From Haloferax sp046557615 (lineage in GTDB: Archaea; Halobacteriota; Halobacteria; Halobacteriales; Haloferacaceae), in assembly GCF_046557615.1 (NCBI RefSeq), contig NZ_JBKIII010000002.1, positions 124,001 to 188,000 on the forward strand: a DNA stretch of 64,000 bases, given 5' to 3'. The notes under the pieces are model-generated. The model was given only the letters and a program-made list of their open reading frames with translations, did no database searches and was not told where the DNA came from. A program made the position numbers and the translations under genes. Below, piece by piece: positions 1-9,534 of the stretch (the first letter of the stretch is position 1; every line of letters begins with the position of its first letter).

Positions 1-197
1 TTCACCCATGACACCACAGATGCCGCCACTCGGCATAGCTATTGATTGAATGTCACTTCTGCGCGAGTCTCGACTGGTGAACGTACTGGAGAACGAATGC
101 CCCGGAAGTACGACAATCAGCAGACAGCAATCAGTTCACCTGCGAAGTCGAGGTCGTCGGTCGGGCCGGAGGGCTACCGCTCGGGAGGACTATTGAG

Positions 198-1013
198 TCA
201 GTCGAACCCCTGAATTTCGTCTCGAATCCGCCCGCCGACGCGCCATCTGATTCTATCTTCGAGCGCCCGTTCACCGAACACTTCGACTGCCACCTCGGCA
301 GCCTGGTCGTCGCGCTCGAACTCGATGCCCGGATAGTCTACTGCGGACAAGACGAGCGGTGTCGGCGGTGCGGGTCCGACCCCAGCGCGCCCTTCGATTG
401 GCTCCGGCCCGAGGACGGTGTCTACCTTCGACATCGGTGCCGACCCGGTGGCGACTGCGTGGACGAGAGAGACGAGGCGGCGGACGAACTCGCGGCAGAA
501 GCCACGCGATTCGACGCGAATCAGGAGGAAGTCACCGTCACGAGTGATATCACCATCGAGGGTTCTGACGGTGAGGCGGTCGTCGGGTGTGAGGTTGTGG
601 AAGTCGTGTTCGCCGCAGAGTGCGGAGAGTGCATCTCGTGCCCGTTCGTCGTCAACGCTGTCGGTGGGCGCATACAGGTCGTAGGTGTACTCCCGCCGCT
701 CGGGGTCGTGGCGGGCGTGAAAGTCGTCGGGAACGTCCGCAGACGCCCACACGCGGACGGTTCCGGGAAGTTCCGAATTGAGTGCCCGTGGCGTACACCA
801 CTCTGGACACTCGAACGCGACTGTCTGTGCCAGCGCCGAGACGCCTGCGTCGGTTCGGCCTGATGCGGCGTACCCTTCTGGTATCTCGTCAGTCTCGCAC
901 AGGTCGAGTTTTCGACAGGCAGAAAGAAGTGTATCTTCTACAGTCGGGACATCCGGCTGTCGCTGAAAGCCGTAAAAGGGCCGACCGTCGTACGCAACGC
1001 GGAACGCACGCAT
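198..1013 (-). CDS. truA: tRNA pseudouridine synthase A
   Basis: Isomerises uridines of the tRNA anticodon arm (positions 38-40) to pseudouridine. The protein opens MRAFRVAYDGRPFYGFQRQP, the usual TruA start, and has the catalytic-Asp motif ASGRTDAGVSAL near residue 60 and the later HDFHNL segment. An in-frame upstream ATG would add eight residues without family resemblance, so the start at 1013 is preferred. The next gene upstream on the same strand is a universal stress protein. Its 271 residues are normal for an archaeal TruA. Confidence 0.93.
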   Translation of the reverse strand: MRAFRVAYDGRPFYGFQRQPDVPTVEDTLLSACRKLDLCETDEIPEGYAASGRTDAGVSALAQTVAFECPEWCTPRALNSELPGTVRVWASADVPDDFHARHDPERREYTYDLYAPTDSVDDERARDALSALCGEHDFHNLTPDDRLTVRTLDGDITRDGDFLLIRVESRGFCREFVRRLVSLVHAVATGSAPMSKVDTVLGPEPIEGRAGVGPAPPTPLVLSAVDYPGIEFERDDQAAEVAVEVFGERALEDRIRWRVGGRIRDEIQGFD

Positions 1014-1086
1014 GTTCGACCTTTGCCGTGACCACACTTAACGGCCACACTCTGCGGTCGGTCGCGCTCGTCGTGCAGCCGGTCGC

Positions 1087-1533
1087 TTATTCGTCTTCGA
1101 CTATCGAGTCTTCGGCGCGAATCGTGAGTACCGGGATGTCCGAGAGTCGGAGGACGCGCTCGGTAACACTGCCGAGGAGGTAGCGCTCGATGCCACGGCG
1201 GCCGTGGGTTCCCATAACGATGAGTTCTGCATCGACCTCGGCGGCGTAGTCGAGTACTTCTCGGTAGGGGACGCCGTTTCTAACCGACGTAACGACGTCA
1301 ACACTTTCCTCTTCGGCTTTTTCACTGGCCTCCGAGACGATTCGTTTCGCCTCTTTCTCGTACGCCTCGATGAGTCCGCCAGCATCGAGTTGTGTCGCGT
1401 GGAGGACACGCTCATCGACGACCGAGAGGGCGTGGACTGTCGCGTCCATCTTCGAGGCGAGGTCGAATGCGTGGGCCAGCGCCGCATCACTCGGGCCACT
1501 TCCATCGAGTGGGACGAGAATCACGTCGTACAT
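1087..1533 (-). CDS. universal stress protein (UspA family)
   Basis: Small cytoplasmic nucleotide-binding protein of the UspA family, 148 residues. The start MYDVILVPLDGSG is the classic first beta strand, and the C-terminal GTHGRRGIERYLLGSVTERV carries the G-x2-G-x9-G-S ATP-binding signature. An upstream in-frame ATG adds eight non-family residues, so 1533 is chosen. Members bind ATP or AMP and are linked to stress survival; the specific role here is unknown. Confidence 0.9.
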   Translation of the reverse strand: MYDVILVPLDGSGPSDAALAHAFDLASKMDATVHALSVVDERVLHATQLDAGGLIEAYEKEAKRIVSEASEKAEEESVDVVTSVRNGVPYREVLDYAAEVDAELIVMGTHGRRGIERYLLGSVTERVLRLSDIPVLTIRAEDSIVEDE

Positions 1534-1596
1534 GAATGTATGTACGATACACGACATGAAAAATACGGGTGTGAATCCCGTTCTGTGAGAACTGCG

Positions 1597-2892
1597 TTAC
1601 TCGTAGTCTTCGTAGGTTGGCGCGTCGCGTTCGCCGGGGAAGTCGTCGATATCGGCGGTCGTCTGTTCGCCGCTCGTCATGTCTTTGACCGTCACTTCGC
1701 CGTTTTCGAGGTCGCGCTCGCCGACGATGACGACGGTTTCGGCGTTGATGGAGTCAGCATACGACATCTGTGCGCCGAAACTCCGACTGGAAACGTCCAC
1801 TTCGACCACGTTGCCCGCCGCACGCAGTTCACGGGCGATTTCGGAGGCTTCGGTACGGGTGTCGCCGACAGTGAGGATGTAATAATCCGTACTCAGTTCT
1901 TCTTCGGGCCACACACCGGCGCGCTGGCAGAGCAGTTGGAGCGGTGCCAACCCGATACCGACACCGACTGCGGGGGTCGGTTGGCCACCCGATGACTCGA
2001 TGAGGTCGTCGTAGCGCCCGCCGCCGAATGCGGCACGCGACACGTCCCCGGTCGAATCGAAGCACTCGAAGACGACGCCCGTGTAGTAGTCGAGGCCGCG
2101 AGCGGTCGTCAGCGACACCTTACAGAACTCGCGTGCGCCGAAGTCTTCGGTTGCAGCGAGGACTGCTCGGAGGTTCTCGACCGCCGAATCGACGTTCTCG
2201 CCACCGAACTCGGCTATTTCGTCGAGGTCGCCGCGGTCGAGGAGGTCGGCGAACTCCCGTGCTTGGTCGTAGCTGAGTCCGGCATCTGAGAGCAGGCCGA
2301 GGTACTCTTCGCGTTCGACTTTGGCCGACTTATCCACGGCGCGAACCGCATCGCGGACGTCGACATCTTCGTCGAAACTTCGGAGCAGGCCGCCGAGGAT
2401 GTCGCGGTGGGAGACGCGGAACTCGAAATCGTCTTTCGTCAGGCCGAGGTCCGTCATCATATCCGCCGCGAACGCCAGAATCTCGGCGTCTGCTTCGGGT
2501 TCCGACGAGCCGAAGATGTCGGCGTTCGTCTGATAGAACTCGCGGAAGCGGCCCTGTTGGACCTGCTCGTAGCGCCAGAACGGGCGCGTTGAGACCCACT
2601 TGATTGGCTTCGAGAGGGCTTGCTGCTTGGCGACGACCATTCGGGCGACAGTCGGCGTCAGTTCGGGTGTGAGCGTGATGTCGCGGCCGCCTTTGTCCTC
2701 GAAGGCGTACAGTTCCTCGACGATTTCCTCGCCGGATTTGTCCACGTACATCTGGGTCCGTTCGAGATACGGCGTCCCGATTTCGCGGAAGCCATAGCGA
2801 CCCGCGGCAGACTCCACGGTGTCGATGACTTCCCGCCGGGCCGACATCTCGCCGGGATAGAAATCACGAAATCCCTTGAGTCGGTCGTACAT
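1597..2892 (-). CDS. hisS: histidyl-tRNA synthetase
   Basis: Class II aminoacyl-tRNA synthetase charging tRNA-His. The start MYDRLKGFRDFYPGEM is typical. Visible motifs are motif 2 (RPFWRYEQVQQGRFREFYQ), the HisA-type loop GLDYYTGVVFE and motif 3 around FGGGRYDDLI with GVGIGLAPLQ. A C-terminal anticodon-binding domain follows. The 431-residue length fits the family. An in-frame ATG 54 bases upstream extends the ORF, but the added residues do not look synthetase-like. Confidence 0.96.
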   Translation of the reverse strand: MYDRLKGFRDFYPGEMSARREVIDTVESAAGRYGFREIGTPYLERTQMYVDKSGEEIVEELYAFEDKGGRDITLTPELTPTVARMVVAKQQALSKPIKWVSTRPFWRYEQVQQGRFREFYQTNADIFGSSEPEADAEILAFAADMMTDLGLTKDDFEFRVSHRDILGGLLRSFDEDVDVRDAVRAVDKSAKVEREEYLGLLSDAGLSYDQAREFADLLDRGDLDEIAEFGGENVDSAVENLRAVLAATEDFGAREFCKVSLTTARGLDYYTGVVFECFDSTGDVSRAAFGGGRYDDLIESSGGQPTPAVGVGIGLAPLQLLCQRAGVWPEEELSTDYYILTVGDTRTEASEIARELRAAGNVVEVDVSSRSFGAQMSYADSINAETVVIVGERDLENGEVTVKDMTSGEQTTADIDDFPGERDAPTYEDYE

Positions 2893-2976
2893 GGGCGGTG
2901 ATTCGGGGAGGTTGCGCTTGAAACCTGTTGTTCCGATGTGCGACAAGCAGGGGATTCGAAGGGTGCGGGATGGCGA

Positions 2977-3882
2977 TTAGTTGACGAATGCCACGAGCGT
3001 CGCCACGTCGCCGACCGCAATCAGCGAGACGCCAGTGACGGCGAGCAATGCCGCGGCGAGACGGAGTGCAAATTGGGACTCTTTGAGGATGATGCCGCCG
3101 AGGACGACGGCGACGATTGCCTGCGTGTTGATGATTGGAGAGGCGATACTGGCCGGAACCATCCCGAACGCGGTGGAGGTGACGTGTTCACCGAGTGCGA
3201 CGAGTGCGCCCGCGCCGACGAATTTCATCACGCTTCCTCGGATTGGCGTCCAGTCACGGAGTGCGAACGGGAGAACGGTCAACCCGGCGACAGCAAAGAG
3301 TGTGGGAACGAACACACTCGTCGGCATTCCGAGTTCTTGCAGGGCGACGCGTTTTCCAACGTCGCTGGCGGCGTAGAACGCGGCACTGGCGAGTGCGAGT
3401 TGTGCAGGCCGCGAGCGGGCCGCACGCGCCAAGGGAGCGAACAGGTCGCCACCTTCGTAGTTTGCGATGTAGACGGCGAACGTAGCCACGACGACGCCCC
3501 CGATTTGGAGCGGTGAGAGGACTTGGTGCAAGAGCAGAATCTCGATGGGGAGGACGAAGACGGGGACGAGCTTGTTGATTGGTGCGACGTACGAGACGTC
3601 ACCCTCGTCGAGCGCATCGACGAAGAGGATAAAGGCGATACCGACGAACGCGCCAGTTCCGAGGATGATTGCGATTCCGTTCAGGCCGAGTTCGCCGAGC
3701 GACGGGACTGCCGCCGGGTCGTACGTGACGGCCGCGACGGGGAGGTAACACAGGATTGCAAAGGCGTTGACGACGACGGTGATGACCGCGCCTGAGTACT
3801 CGGGGAAGTACCGTTTGAGCGTGAAAATGTACACGCCCCAGACGAACGCAGCGAAGATGGAGTAGAAGATACCGGGGTCCAT
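2977..3882 (-). CDS. EamA/DMT-family transporter
   Basis: Integral membrane protein of 301 residues with about ten hydrophobic segments arranged as two five-helix halves, as in drug/metabolite transporters. The N-terminus FYSIFAAFVWGVYIFTLKRY and the mid-protein repeat fit the EamA fold. The substrate cannot be read from the sequence. It sits 84 bases upstream of hisS on the same strand and may be cotranscribed with it. Confidence 0.82.
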   Translation of the reverse strand: MDPGIFYSIFAAFVWGVYIFTLKRYFPEYSGAVITVVVNAFAILCYLPVAAVTYDPAAVPSLGELGLNGIAIILGTGAFVGIAFILFVDALDEGDVSYVAPINKLVPVFVLPIEILLLHQVLSPLQIGGVVVATFAVYIANYEGGDLFAPLARAARSRPAQLALASAAFYAASDVGKRVALQELGMPTSVFVPTLFAVAGLTVLPFALRDWTPIRGSVMKFVGAGALVALGEHVTSTAFGMVPASIASPIINTQAIVAVVLGGIILKESQFALRLAAALLAVTGVSLIAVGDVATLVAFVN

Positions 3883-3931
3883 GCCCTAGGGGAACCAGCG
3901 AGAGTGAAAAGCAACCCGATACCGAGTGAGT

Positions 3932-4525
3932 TCACTCGCGGCGGCCGTGGACGTAGCTTTGAACGTGTTTGGGGAACACTTCGGCGACGGCTTCGGGGCC
4001 GTGTTCTTCGGCGATGAGCGCGCGCAACTCGCCTTCGTAGTCCGCTTTCGGAATCTCTTCGGAGGGACCGGTTTCGACCCGGAGGTGCGAATCGACGAGT
4101 CGGTCGACTGCACCACGACCGAACCCCGAGAGCGGTGAGAGGTAATCGACGCCGTGGCGGTCTTCGATGCTCTGGGCTTGTGCCCGCGAAATCGACGGCA
4201 CCCGGTCGTCGCGGCGAGTTCCGTCGGCGATGGCGTCGAAGTCGAGTTCGCACACCGCTTCGAGTGCGTGTTCGTGGACGCGCTGAATTCCGTTGCGTGG
4301 ATAGCCGTCTTCGACCATCTGTGCGGCGGCAGATTCGGCGACTTCCGAATCCAATTCGAGCGTCTCGAACTCGTAGCCGAGTTCGAGCGCGGCATCACGG
4401 GCGTGTTCCCAGTCGTCGGTGACGCCGAAGTGTGCAGTCACGAGCGTGACGTCGTAGAACGTATCGAGGAGTAACGCGGCGAGCGAGGAGTCCTTGCCAC
4501 CGCTGTAAAGGAGCGCGAGGTCCAC
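3932..4525 (-). CDS. PP-loop ATP-pyrophosphatase family protein
   Basis: The N-terminus MDLALLYSGGKDSSLAALLL carries the SGGKDS PP-loop used by enzymes that adenylate a substrate, such as diphthine ammonia-ligase, asparagine synthetase and tRNA thiolases. The remaining 180 residues include DGTRRDDRVPSISRAQAQ, similar to the substrate loop of diphthine-ligase-like proteins. It lacks the zinc-binding cysteines of tRNA thiolases. The gene starts five bases after the stop of the PDCD5-like gene and is probably in the same operon. The exact substrate is unknown. Confidence 0.75.
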   Translation of the reverse strand: MDLALLYSGGKDSSLAALLLDTFYDVTLVTAHFGVTDDWEHARDAALELGYEFETLELDSEVAESAAAQMVEDGYPRNGIQRVHEHALEAVCELDFDAIADGTRRDDRVPSISRAQAQSIEDRHGVDYLSPLSGFGRGAVDRLVDSHLRVETGPSEEIPKADYEGELRALIAEEHGPEAVAEVFPKHVQSYVHGRRE

Positions 4526-4529
4526 GTCG

Positions 4530-4892
4530 TCACCGACGCCGGATGTTGAAACTCTTGGACTCCGGCTGTAACTCTTTCAAGAGGGCTTTCATCTTCGCAT
4601 CGTCGATACGGCCTTGAATCCGTCCGCTCTGGGCGAGCGCGACGATTTGACGCTCAACCTGGTCGGCGAAGTCGGGCTTCGACATCTGGACTGCGTTGAG
4701 GCGCTGTCGTGCCTCGTCGGTCAGGAATTTCTTGAGCAGTGCTTGTTTCTGCTGTTCGGCGCGCTGCTGGGCGGCCTCTTCGGCCTGCTGCTGTTCTGCA
4801 CCCTGTTGTTGCGACTCGGCCTGCTGCTGGAGCTCCTGCATCTTCTTTCGTCGAAGCTCTTCGATTCGTTCGTCGTCTGGGCTGCCACTCAT
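4530..4892 (-). CDS. PDCD5/TFAR19-like DNA-binding protein
   Basis: A 120-residue protein of the archaeal and eukaryotic PDCD5 family. The start MSGSPDDERIEELRRKKMQE is followed by a glutamine/alanine-rich coiled coil and the family core LLKKFLTDEARQRLNAV, then IDDAKMKALLKELQP and a basic tail. An upstream ATG adds eleven unrelated residues. It lies between rps19e and a PP-loop gene on the same strand; proximity to S19e is common in euryarchaea. Archaeal members bind nucleic acid, but their role is not settled. Confidence 0.88.
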   Translation of the reverse strand: MSGSPDDERIEELRRKKMQELQQQAESQQQGAEQQQAEEAAQQRAEQQKQALLKKFLTDEARQRLNAVQMSKPDFADQVERQIVALAQSGRIQGRIDDAKMKALLKELQPESKSFNIRRR

Positions 4893-5004
4893 ACGTGAGG
4901 GCACGGTCTGACATCTGAAAACCATTACGGACAGCGATATCCGCGTCTCTCGGCGGGATTCGCAGTCGAAGAAGAATCAGTTCGGTCGGGGTCGGCGGCG
5001 CTGT

Positions 5005-5460
5005 TTACGCGTAGCGTTCGAGTTCCGGACGGTCGAGGTCCGCGAACACGTCGGATGCAACGTTGTCGAGGAAGCTCGTCCCTTCGGGGGTGATGCGGCG
5101 ACCTTCGCCTTTGGCCGTCTCGATGAGGCCTTCTTCTTCGAGTTGCTGGAGCAGCGTGCGGATGACCTTCTTGCTTGCCGTGTCGCTGTGTGCGCCGGCG
5201 ACGCTGTAGCGGTTGGAACCGCGCTTGAGTCCACCGTACTCGGTGGAGAGGCGGTCGACACCGACAGGTCCGCTCATCGCAACCTTGCGGAGCAGGCTTG
5301 CGCCACGGATGAACCAGAAGTTGTCCTGCTGTGGGGGAAGTTCACGGGTCTGGCCGCTCTTGACGAAGGCCATCCACTCAGGCTGCTCGATACGGTCTTC
5401 GAGTCGTCCGGCGACCTCTTCGATGAGGGCGTCCGCCGGGACGTCATAGATGGTTACCAT
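5005..5460 (-). CDS. rps19e: 30S ribosomal protein S19e
   Basis: Archaeal and eukaryotic-type ribosomal protein of the small subunit, 151 residues. It starts MVTIYDVPADALIEEVAGRL and contains WFIRGASLLRKVAM and YGGLKRGSNRY, both diagnostic of S19e, then a winged-helix C-terminus ending in RRITPEGTSFLDNVA. A TATA-like hexamer lies 27 bases upstream of the ATG, suggesting a leaderless transcript that continues into the PDCD5-like gene. Confidence 0.95.
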   Translation of the reverse strand: MVTIYDVPADALIEEVAGRLEDRIEQPEWMAFVKSGQTRELPPQQDNFWFIRGASLLRKVAMSGPVGVDRLSTEYGGLKRGSNRYSVAGAHSDTASKKVIRTLLQQLEEEGLIETAKGEGRRITPEGTSFLDNVASDVFADLDRPELERYA

Positions 5461-5484
5461 GGCTATTGGTTCATAATCGCGGCG

Positions 5485-5490
5485 TTTAAA
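5485..5490 (-). promoter_or_regulatory. TATA-like box of rps19e
   Basis: TTTAAA centred about 27 bases before the rps19e start codon. That spacing matches a haloarchaeal promoter driving a leaderless mRNA. This is read by eye only. Confidence 0.5.
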
Positions 5491-5595
5491 GGCATCGTAT
5501 TCACGCGATACGGCCCGTTCGGACGGCGTTCACGGCCCTTGTGGACAGGTAGCATACGAGTGGATTTCGTCGCTGTCGAACGTACCTGATGACCT

Positions 5596-6624
5596 TCACG
5601 ACCCCCACCCACGCGTCCCCTCGACACCCATCACGAGGCCGCCGAGGAGCGTGGGCACCCAGTAGACGAATCCGCGGAAGAGGACGACACCAGCGGTTGC
5701 AACGTCGAACGAGACGGCTGGACTTGCAGCGGTCACGAGAATTGCCAGCGTCCACTCGATTCCACCTGCCCCGCCGGGAAGTGGCGTCACACCCGCAATC
5801 GCGCCGATTGGGACGACGAAGAGTGCAATCGAGAATGCGATTGGTGCGCCAATCGCCTGAAATGCGAGCCACAGTGCAACCATCTGGCAGAACCAGCCCA
5901 GTCCGGAGAGGCCGAGCGCAACTGTCAACCCACGCGGATTCTGGCCGACGCGCTCTATCGACCGGAAGAAGCCTGCAATCCGTCCCTTGACCGTCTCCAC
6001 GGACGGGACAGACACGCGAGGGACATACTCCGCAATCGTCCGAATGACTGGCGTCAACGCTTCGATGACACGTGTTTCGAGTTCGTAGCGTCGCTGCCAC
6101 GCCGTGTACACGAGTGTGGGGACGCCGATTGCGAGGACGCCAACCGCGACGAGGGCGATTTCGAGGTTTCGACCAAGTGTAACTTCCGTCGCGTAGTAGC
6201 CTGCTCCGATGAGCGCAATCGTAATCGACGGCACGAAATTGAGCGTATCGACGCTCGCAATCGCCGCGAGTCCGGTTTCGTATTCGGTTTCGGTACTCCG
6301 GGAGATAAGCAACGCTGTCACCGGCTCTCCGCCCGCCTGCCCGAACGGTGTGATGTTGTTCGAGAACATCGCCCCGGTGAAGACGAGAAACGACCTGACG
6401 ACGGATATTTGCACGCCGAGAACGCCGAGGACGGTCTTGAGCGACGTTCCCCACGCGACGAGCCACAGCATCGAGACGCCGAGGATGGCCGCCAAGATGA
6501 GTGGGTCTGCGGTCGTCAATCGCGCGACGAGTTCGTCAACGCCTGCGAAGTAGAATAACACCGCAAAGACGACGAACGCCGCAAGGAACCCGAGAATCGT
6601 GGCTCGGATATTTTCGCGGGGCAT
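5596..6624 (-). CDS. UPF0104/YbhN-type flippase-like membrane protein
   Basis: Polytopic membrane protein of 342 residues with about eight hydrophobic helices. It resembles the lysylphosphatidylglycerol synthase transmembrane/UPF0104 family: FVFTGAMFSNNITPFGQAGGEP is close to the conserved N-x-x-P-x-G-x-G-GEP motif, and VTPLPGGAGGIEW is the second signature. Family members are proposed to move lipids or lipid-linked molecules; the substrate here is unknown. It is divergent from thiL. Confidence 0.82.
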   Translation of the reverse strand: MPRENIRATILGFLAAFVVFAVLFYFAGVDELVARLTTADPLILAAILGVSMLWLVAWGTSLKTVLGVLGVQISVVRSFLVFTGAMFSNNITPFGQAGGEPVTALLISRSTETEYETGLAAIASVDTLNFVPSITIALIGAGYYATEVTLGRNLEIALVAVGVLAIGVPTLVYTAWQRRYELETRVIEALTPVIRTIAEYVPRVSVPSVETVKGRIAGFFRSIERVGQNPRGLTVALGLSGLGWFCQMVALWLAFQAIGAPIAFSIALFVVPIGAIAGVTPLPGGAGGIEWTLAILVTAASPAVSFDVATAGVVLFRGFVYWVPTLLGGLVMGVEGTRGWGS

Positions 6625-6741
6625 CTGACATGAATGGGTTCACGACGGGCATTAAGCCTCCGAATTAGGAGACGGTCCGACAGCCACTCGTCGGTAACTG
6701 GGATAGATGGACCTTTCCGCCCCGGGCGTGTGGCACGGAAT

Positions 6742-7623
6742 ATGGACGAGCGCACCGCCCTCCGGTTGCTCGAAGCAGACCTCCCTGCTGCGGGTGACGA
6801 CGCTGCCGTCGTCGATGAACTCGTGATTACGACAGACATGCTCCACGAGTCGACGGATTTTCCCACCGGAACGACCCGCTACACCGCCGGGTGGCGAGCG
6901 GTCGGCGCGTCGCTCTCGGACGTTGCTGCGATGGGCGCGCCCGCGACGTGTGCTGTCGCCGTCTACGCCGCCCCAGAACTCGACGAAGCCGAACTTGACG
7001 AGTTCATCTCTGGGGCACGAGACGTGTGTGCCGCAGTCGGGGCATCCTACGTCGGCGGCGACCTCGATACACACAAAGAGTTCACGACTGCGACGACTGC
7101 AATCGGGAAGACCGACGAACCGATTCTTCGGTCGGGTGCCGAACCGGGCGACCTACTCTGTGTGACGGGCGAACTCGGGCGCTCTGCCGCCGCAGTTCGA
7201 CTCTTCGAAGACGGCGAGTACGAACGCGCGAACGACCTCTTTCAGTTCACTCCGCGCGTCGCGGCTGGTGTCGCACTCGCAGACTACGCGACGGCGATGA
7301 TGGATTCGAGCGACGGGCTGGTCCGGTCGGTCCACCAACTCGCCGAAGCGAGCGACTGCGGATTCGACCTCGATTTCGACACGCTCCCGGTCCACGACGC
7401 CCTCAGCGGGGTTGCGACCGACGACGCCGATTATCACGCGCTCGCAACGCAGTTCGGCGAAGACTTCGAACTCGTGTGTACGATTCCGGAGGCAGACTTC
7501 GAAACCGCACGGGAAACACTCGATACTGCGCTCACTGTCGTTGGCCGCGTCACTGACACTGGAGAAATTCTCGCAGACGGCGAACCGGTGGCCGACCGGG
7601 GATACACCCACGGCGGCGACTAA
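6742..7623 (+). CDS. thiL: thiamine-monophosphate kinase
   Basis: Phosphorylates thiamine phosphate to thiamine diphosphate, the last step of the cofactor pathway. The protein starts MDERTALRLLEADLPAAGDD and shows GDDAAVVDE, ASLSDVAAMGA, SYVGGDLDT and MMDSSDGLVRSV, the metal- and ATP-binding motifs of the PurM-like ThiL fold. The longer ORF upstream (36 extra codons) has basic, non-family sequence, so the ATG at 6742 is chosen. The length of 293 residues is usual. Confidence 0.93.
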   Translation: MDERTALRLLEADLPAAGDDAAVVDELVITTDMLHESTDFPTGTTRYTAGWRAVGASLSDVAAMGAPATCAVAVYAAPELDEAELDEFISGARDVCAAVGASYVGGDLDTHKEFTTATTAIGKTDEPILRSGAEPGDLLCVTGELGRSAAAVRLFEDGEYERANDLFQFTPRVAAGVALADYATAMMDSSDGLVRSVHQLAEASDCGFDLDFDTLPVHDALSGVATDDADYHALATQFGEDFELVCTIPEADFETARETLDTALTVVGRVTDTGEILADGEPVADRGYTHGGD

Positions 7624-7635
7624 TTTTCGAGCCGC

Positions 7636-8787
7636 TCAGGCCGGAATGACCTGAATCGGGACGAGCAAGAAACACGCTGCCCCGAGTGCGAACGTGAACA
7701 GTCCGATAGCGACGCGAACCGGGTCGAGGGGCGTCTCATCGACCGGGTCTGCCGGGCCGTTGTAGGCGATAAACGTCGAGAGCATGCCCCAGAAGAACCA
7801 CAGCCCGACCGACTCGTTGATGCCGAGACCACGGATGTAGTAGAGGTACCCTGCGAGACCGAACAGGAGCGCGGGAACGACGGCCGCGAGTGACTCTTGG
7901 CGCTCGCCGAGCATGGCCCGCATCATGTGTCCGCCGTCGAGTTGGCCGACCGGAAGCAGGTTGAGGACGGTGAAGAACATCCCAACCCAGCCACCGATGA
8001 CGACGGGGTGGACGACGGTTCGCGGGTCGGCGTACTCGGTCGGTTGGCCGAGTGCCGTCGCAATCGCATCGAGCAGTGGCGGGTTGTTGAAGACAATCAC
8101 GTCGCCCGACCCCGAAAACGCCCACGCGGGCACGGTCATCGGCTCGAGCGAAAGCCCAACTGCGGTGACGACAATCGTCGCGGCCAGTCCGGCAAGTGGC
8201 CCGGCGACGCCGATATCGAACAGTGCCTTTCGGTCGGGCATCTGCCCGCGCATGCGAATGATAGCCCCGAGCGTCCCGAACGGGAAGATGAACGGAATCA
8301 AATACGGCAACGAGACGTTGACGCCGTGATACCGGCCCATCAGGTAGTGGCCGAGTTCGTGGACCGAGAGGACGCCGAGGATGGCGACCGTGAATGGCCA
8401 CGCGGTAAGCATCAAGAGCGGGTTGGCGACGATATCCGAGAGCGGAACGTAGTACCACCCGACTGCGCCGACGAACATCGTCGAGAGAATCGTCGCTACG
8501 AAGAGTGCGAGATTCTTCCACGGAACACCGTTACCGGTTGCGATTGGCTCGGCGATGACGATGTCCGTTTCACCCATCCGAGAGAGTTGTGCGTGCATCT
8601 CGTACCCAGCACGCCGAAATTCGGGCCATACCTCGCGAACGAGCATTCGCTCCGGGACCAACGATTCGCCGTAGAAGACGATTCGGTCGCCATCGCGCCG
8701 TGTTTCGGTAATCTCGAAGACGGCACTAAGCACCTCGACTGGTGGGTCTGTCACCGAGTCGGGTGCCGCCGATTCGGACTGTTCCAT
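7636..8787 (-). CDS. site-2 protease family intramembrane metalloprotease (M50)
   Basis: Membrane protein of 383 residues with an N-terminal soluble domain of about 110 residues and then several helices. The zinc site HELGHYLMGRY and the distal NLLPVGQLDGGH place it in peptidase family M50, which cleaves substrates inside the membrane. The fold resembles plant EGY-type proteases by its leading soluble domain. Its substrate is unknown. It is convergent with thiL, with only 12 bases between the stops. Confidence 0.9.
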   Translation of the reverse strand: MEQSESAAPDSVTDPPVEVLSAVFEITETRRDGDRIVFYGESLVPERMLVREVWPEFRRAGYEMHAQLSRMGETDIVIAEPIATGNGVPWKNLALFVATILSTMFVGAVGWYYVPLSDIVANPLLMLTAWPFTVAILGVLSVHELGHYLMGRYHGVNVSLPYLIPFIFPFGTLGAIIRMRGQMPDRKALFDIGVAGPLAGLAATIVVTAVGLSLEPMTVPAWAFSGSGDVIVFNNPPLLDAIATALGQPTEYADPRTVVHPVVIGGWVGMFFTVLNLLPVGQLDGGHMMRAMLGERQESLAAVVPALLFGLAGYLYYIRGLGINESVGLWFFWGMLSTFIAYNGPADPVDETPLDPVRVAIGLFTFALGAACFLLVPIQVIPA

Positions 8788-8811
8788 CGGCGACGACTAA
8801 GATTGCAGTCT

Positions 8812-8819
8812 GTATAAAC
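8812..8819 (-). promoter_or_regulatory. TATA-like box of the M50 protease gene
   Basis: On the minus strand the sequence GTTTATAC lies about 28 bases before the ATG at 8787. This fits a leaderless haloarchaeal promoter. Downstream of it (8880-8975) are loose repeats of GGGGCAGTC with no visible gene. Confidence 0.45.
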
Positions 8820-8982
8820 CCCGTGACGGCGGGCGTCTCGATGCCGTCGGCTCAGGGGTGTGAAAACAGTGTACCGACGAGAATGCGGGGGGATAACCGT
8901 CGATACGCAGTAGGGGCAGTCGTTGGCTAGACAGTGGGGCAGTCAGTCGGCCAGTTGGTGACTGGGCAGGGGCAGGGGGGCT

Positions 8983-9228
8983 TTATGCGGCTTCAACACG
9001 CCACGTCGTCGCGCTCGTGTAGGACCACTTTTCGACGGTAATCTCAGTCGCGGAGTCGCGAATCTTCACCATCAAGGCTCCAATCTCTTTCGGCGACAGT
9101 CCAACGTCGTCGGCGATGAACTTGCTCTTGAAGTACATCTCGCCGTCTTTCGCACGGTCAAGCAGGTACTGCTTGAGGCGGTCTTCCTTGGAGATGCCGT
9201 CGGTGGAGGGGGTTACTGTTGCGCTCAT
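8983..9228 (-). CDS. small haloarchaeal winged-helix-like protein
   Basis: An 81-residue protein starting MSATVTPSTDGISKEDRLKQ; an ATG six codons upstream (9246) is an alternative start. The middle reads as a helix-turn-helix: YFKSKFIADDVGLSPKEIGA followed by a helix and a strand, W-SYTSATTWRVEAA. I recall such short proteins as conserved in haloarchaea under a domain of unknown function (DUF7123), but I cannot confirm this here. A regulatory, DNA-binding role is an inference from the fold only. Confidence 0.75.
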   Translation of the reverse strand: MSATVTPSTDGISKEDRLKQYLLDRAKDGEMYFKSKFIADDVGLSPKEIGALMVKIRDSATEITVEKWSYTSATTWRVEAA

Positions 9229-9246
9229 CTGATACACCTCACTCAC

Positions 9247-9530
9247 AACATCCGCTTGTAGGGTGTTATAAAGGAAGGAACGTTGACCTTAGTTCGGTCG
9301 CTTTCAGCCAAATTCGGGAGAATTGTTCATTTTACAACTCTTTTGAAATCGCTTAGAAATTTTATAATCGCCTCTCAGTCTTTCATTCATTTAGAATTGT
9401 TGTGATTCAATACACTCACAAAACCGCCTCAAAACCCCAGTTCTACCCCAGTCAACCGGTGATTTTGTCCGCAAATTATCTGAATTACGACTGTCTGGTT
9501 CACAGACTCGTTCGTGCGTGGAATCGATTC
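9247..9530. other. A/T-rich intergenic stretch
   Basis: About 285 bases, clearly more A/T-rich than the neighbours, between the start of the small winged-helix-like gene and the stop of moaE. It contains A/T runs such as CAACTCTTTTGAAATC and AGAAATTTTATAATCG but no convincing ORF. It presumably holds the promoter of the minus-strand small gene; a terminator for moaE is also expected here. Confidence 0.4.
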
Positions 9531-9534
9531 CGTC

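Noticed and set aside
1..197. Small plus-strand ORF starting at 96
   Set aside because: It overlaps the end of truA and has no coding support; nothing else is visible in this stretch.
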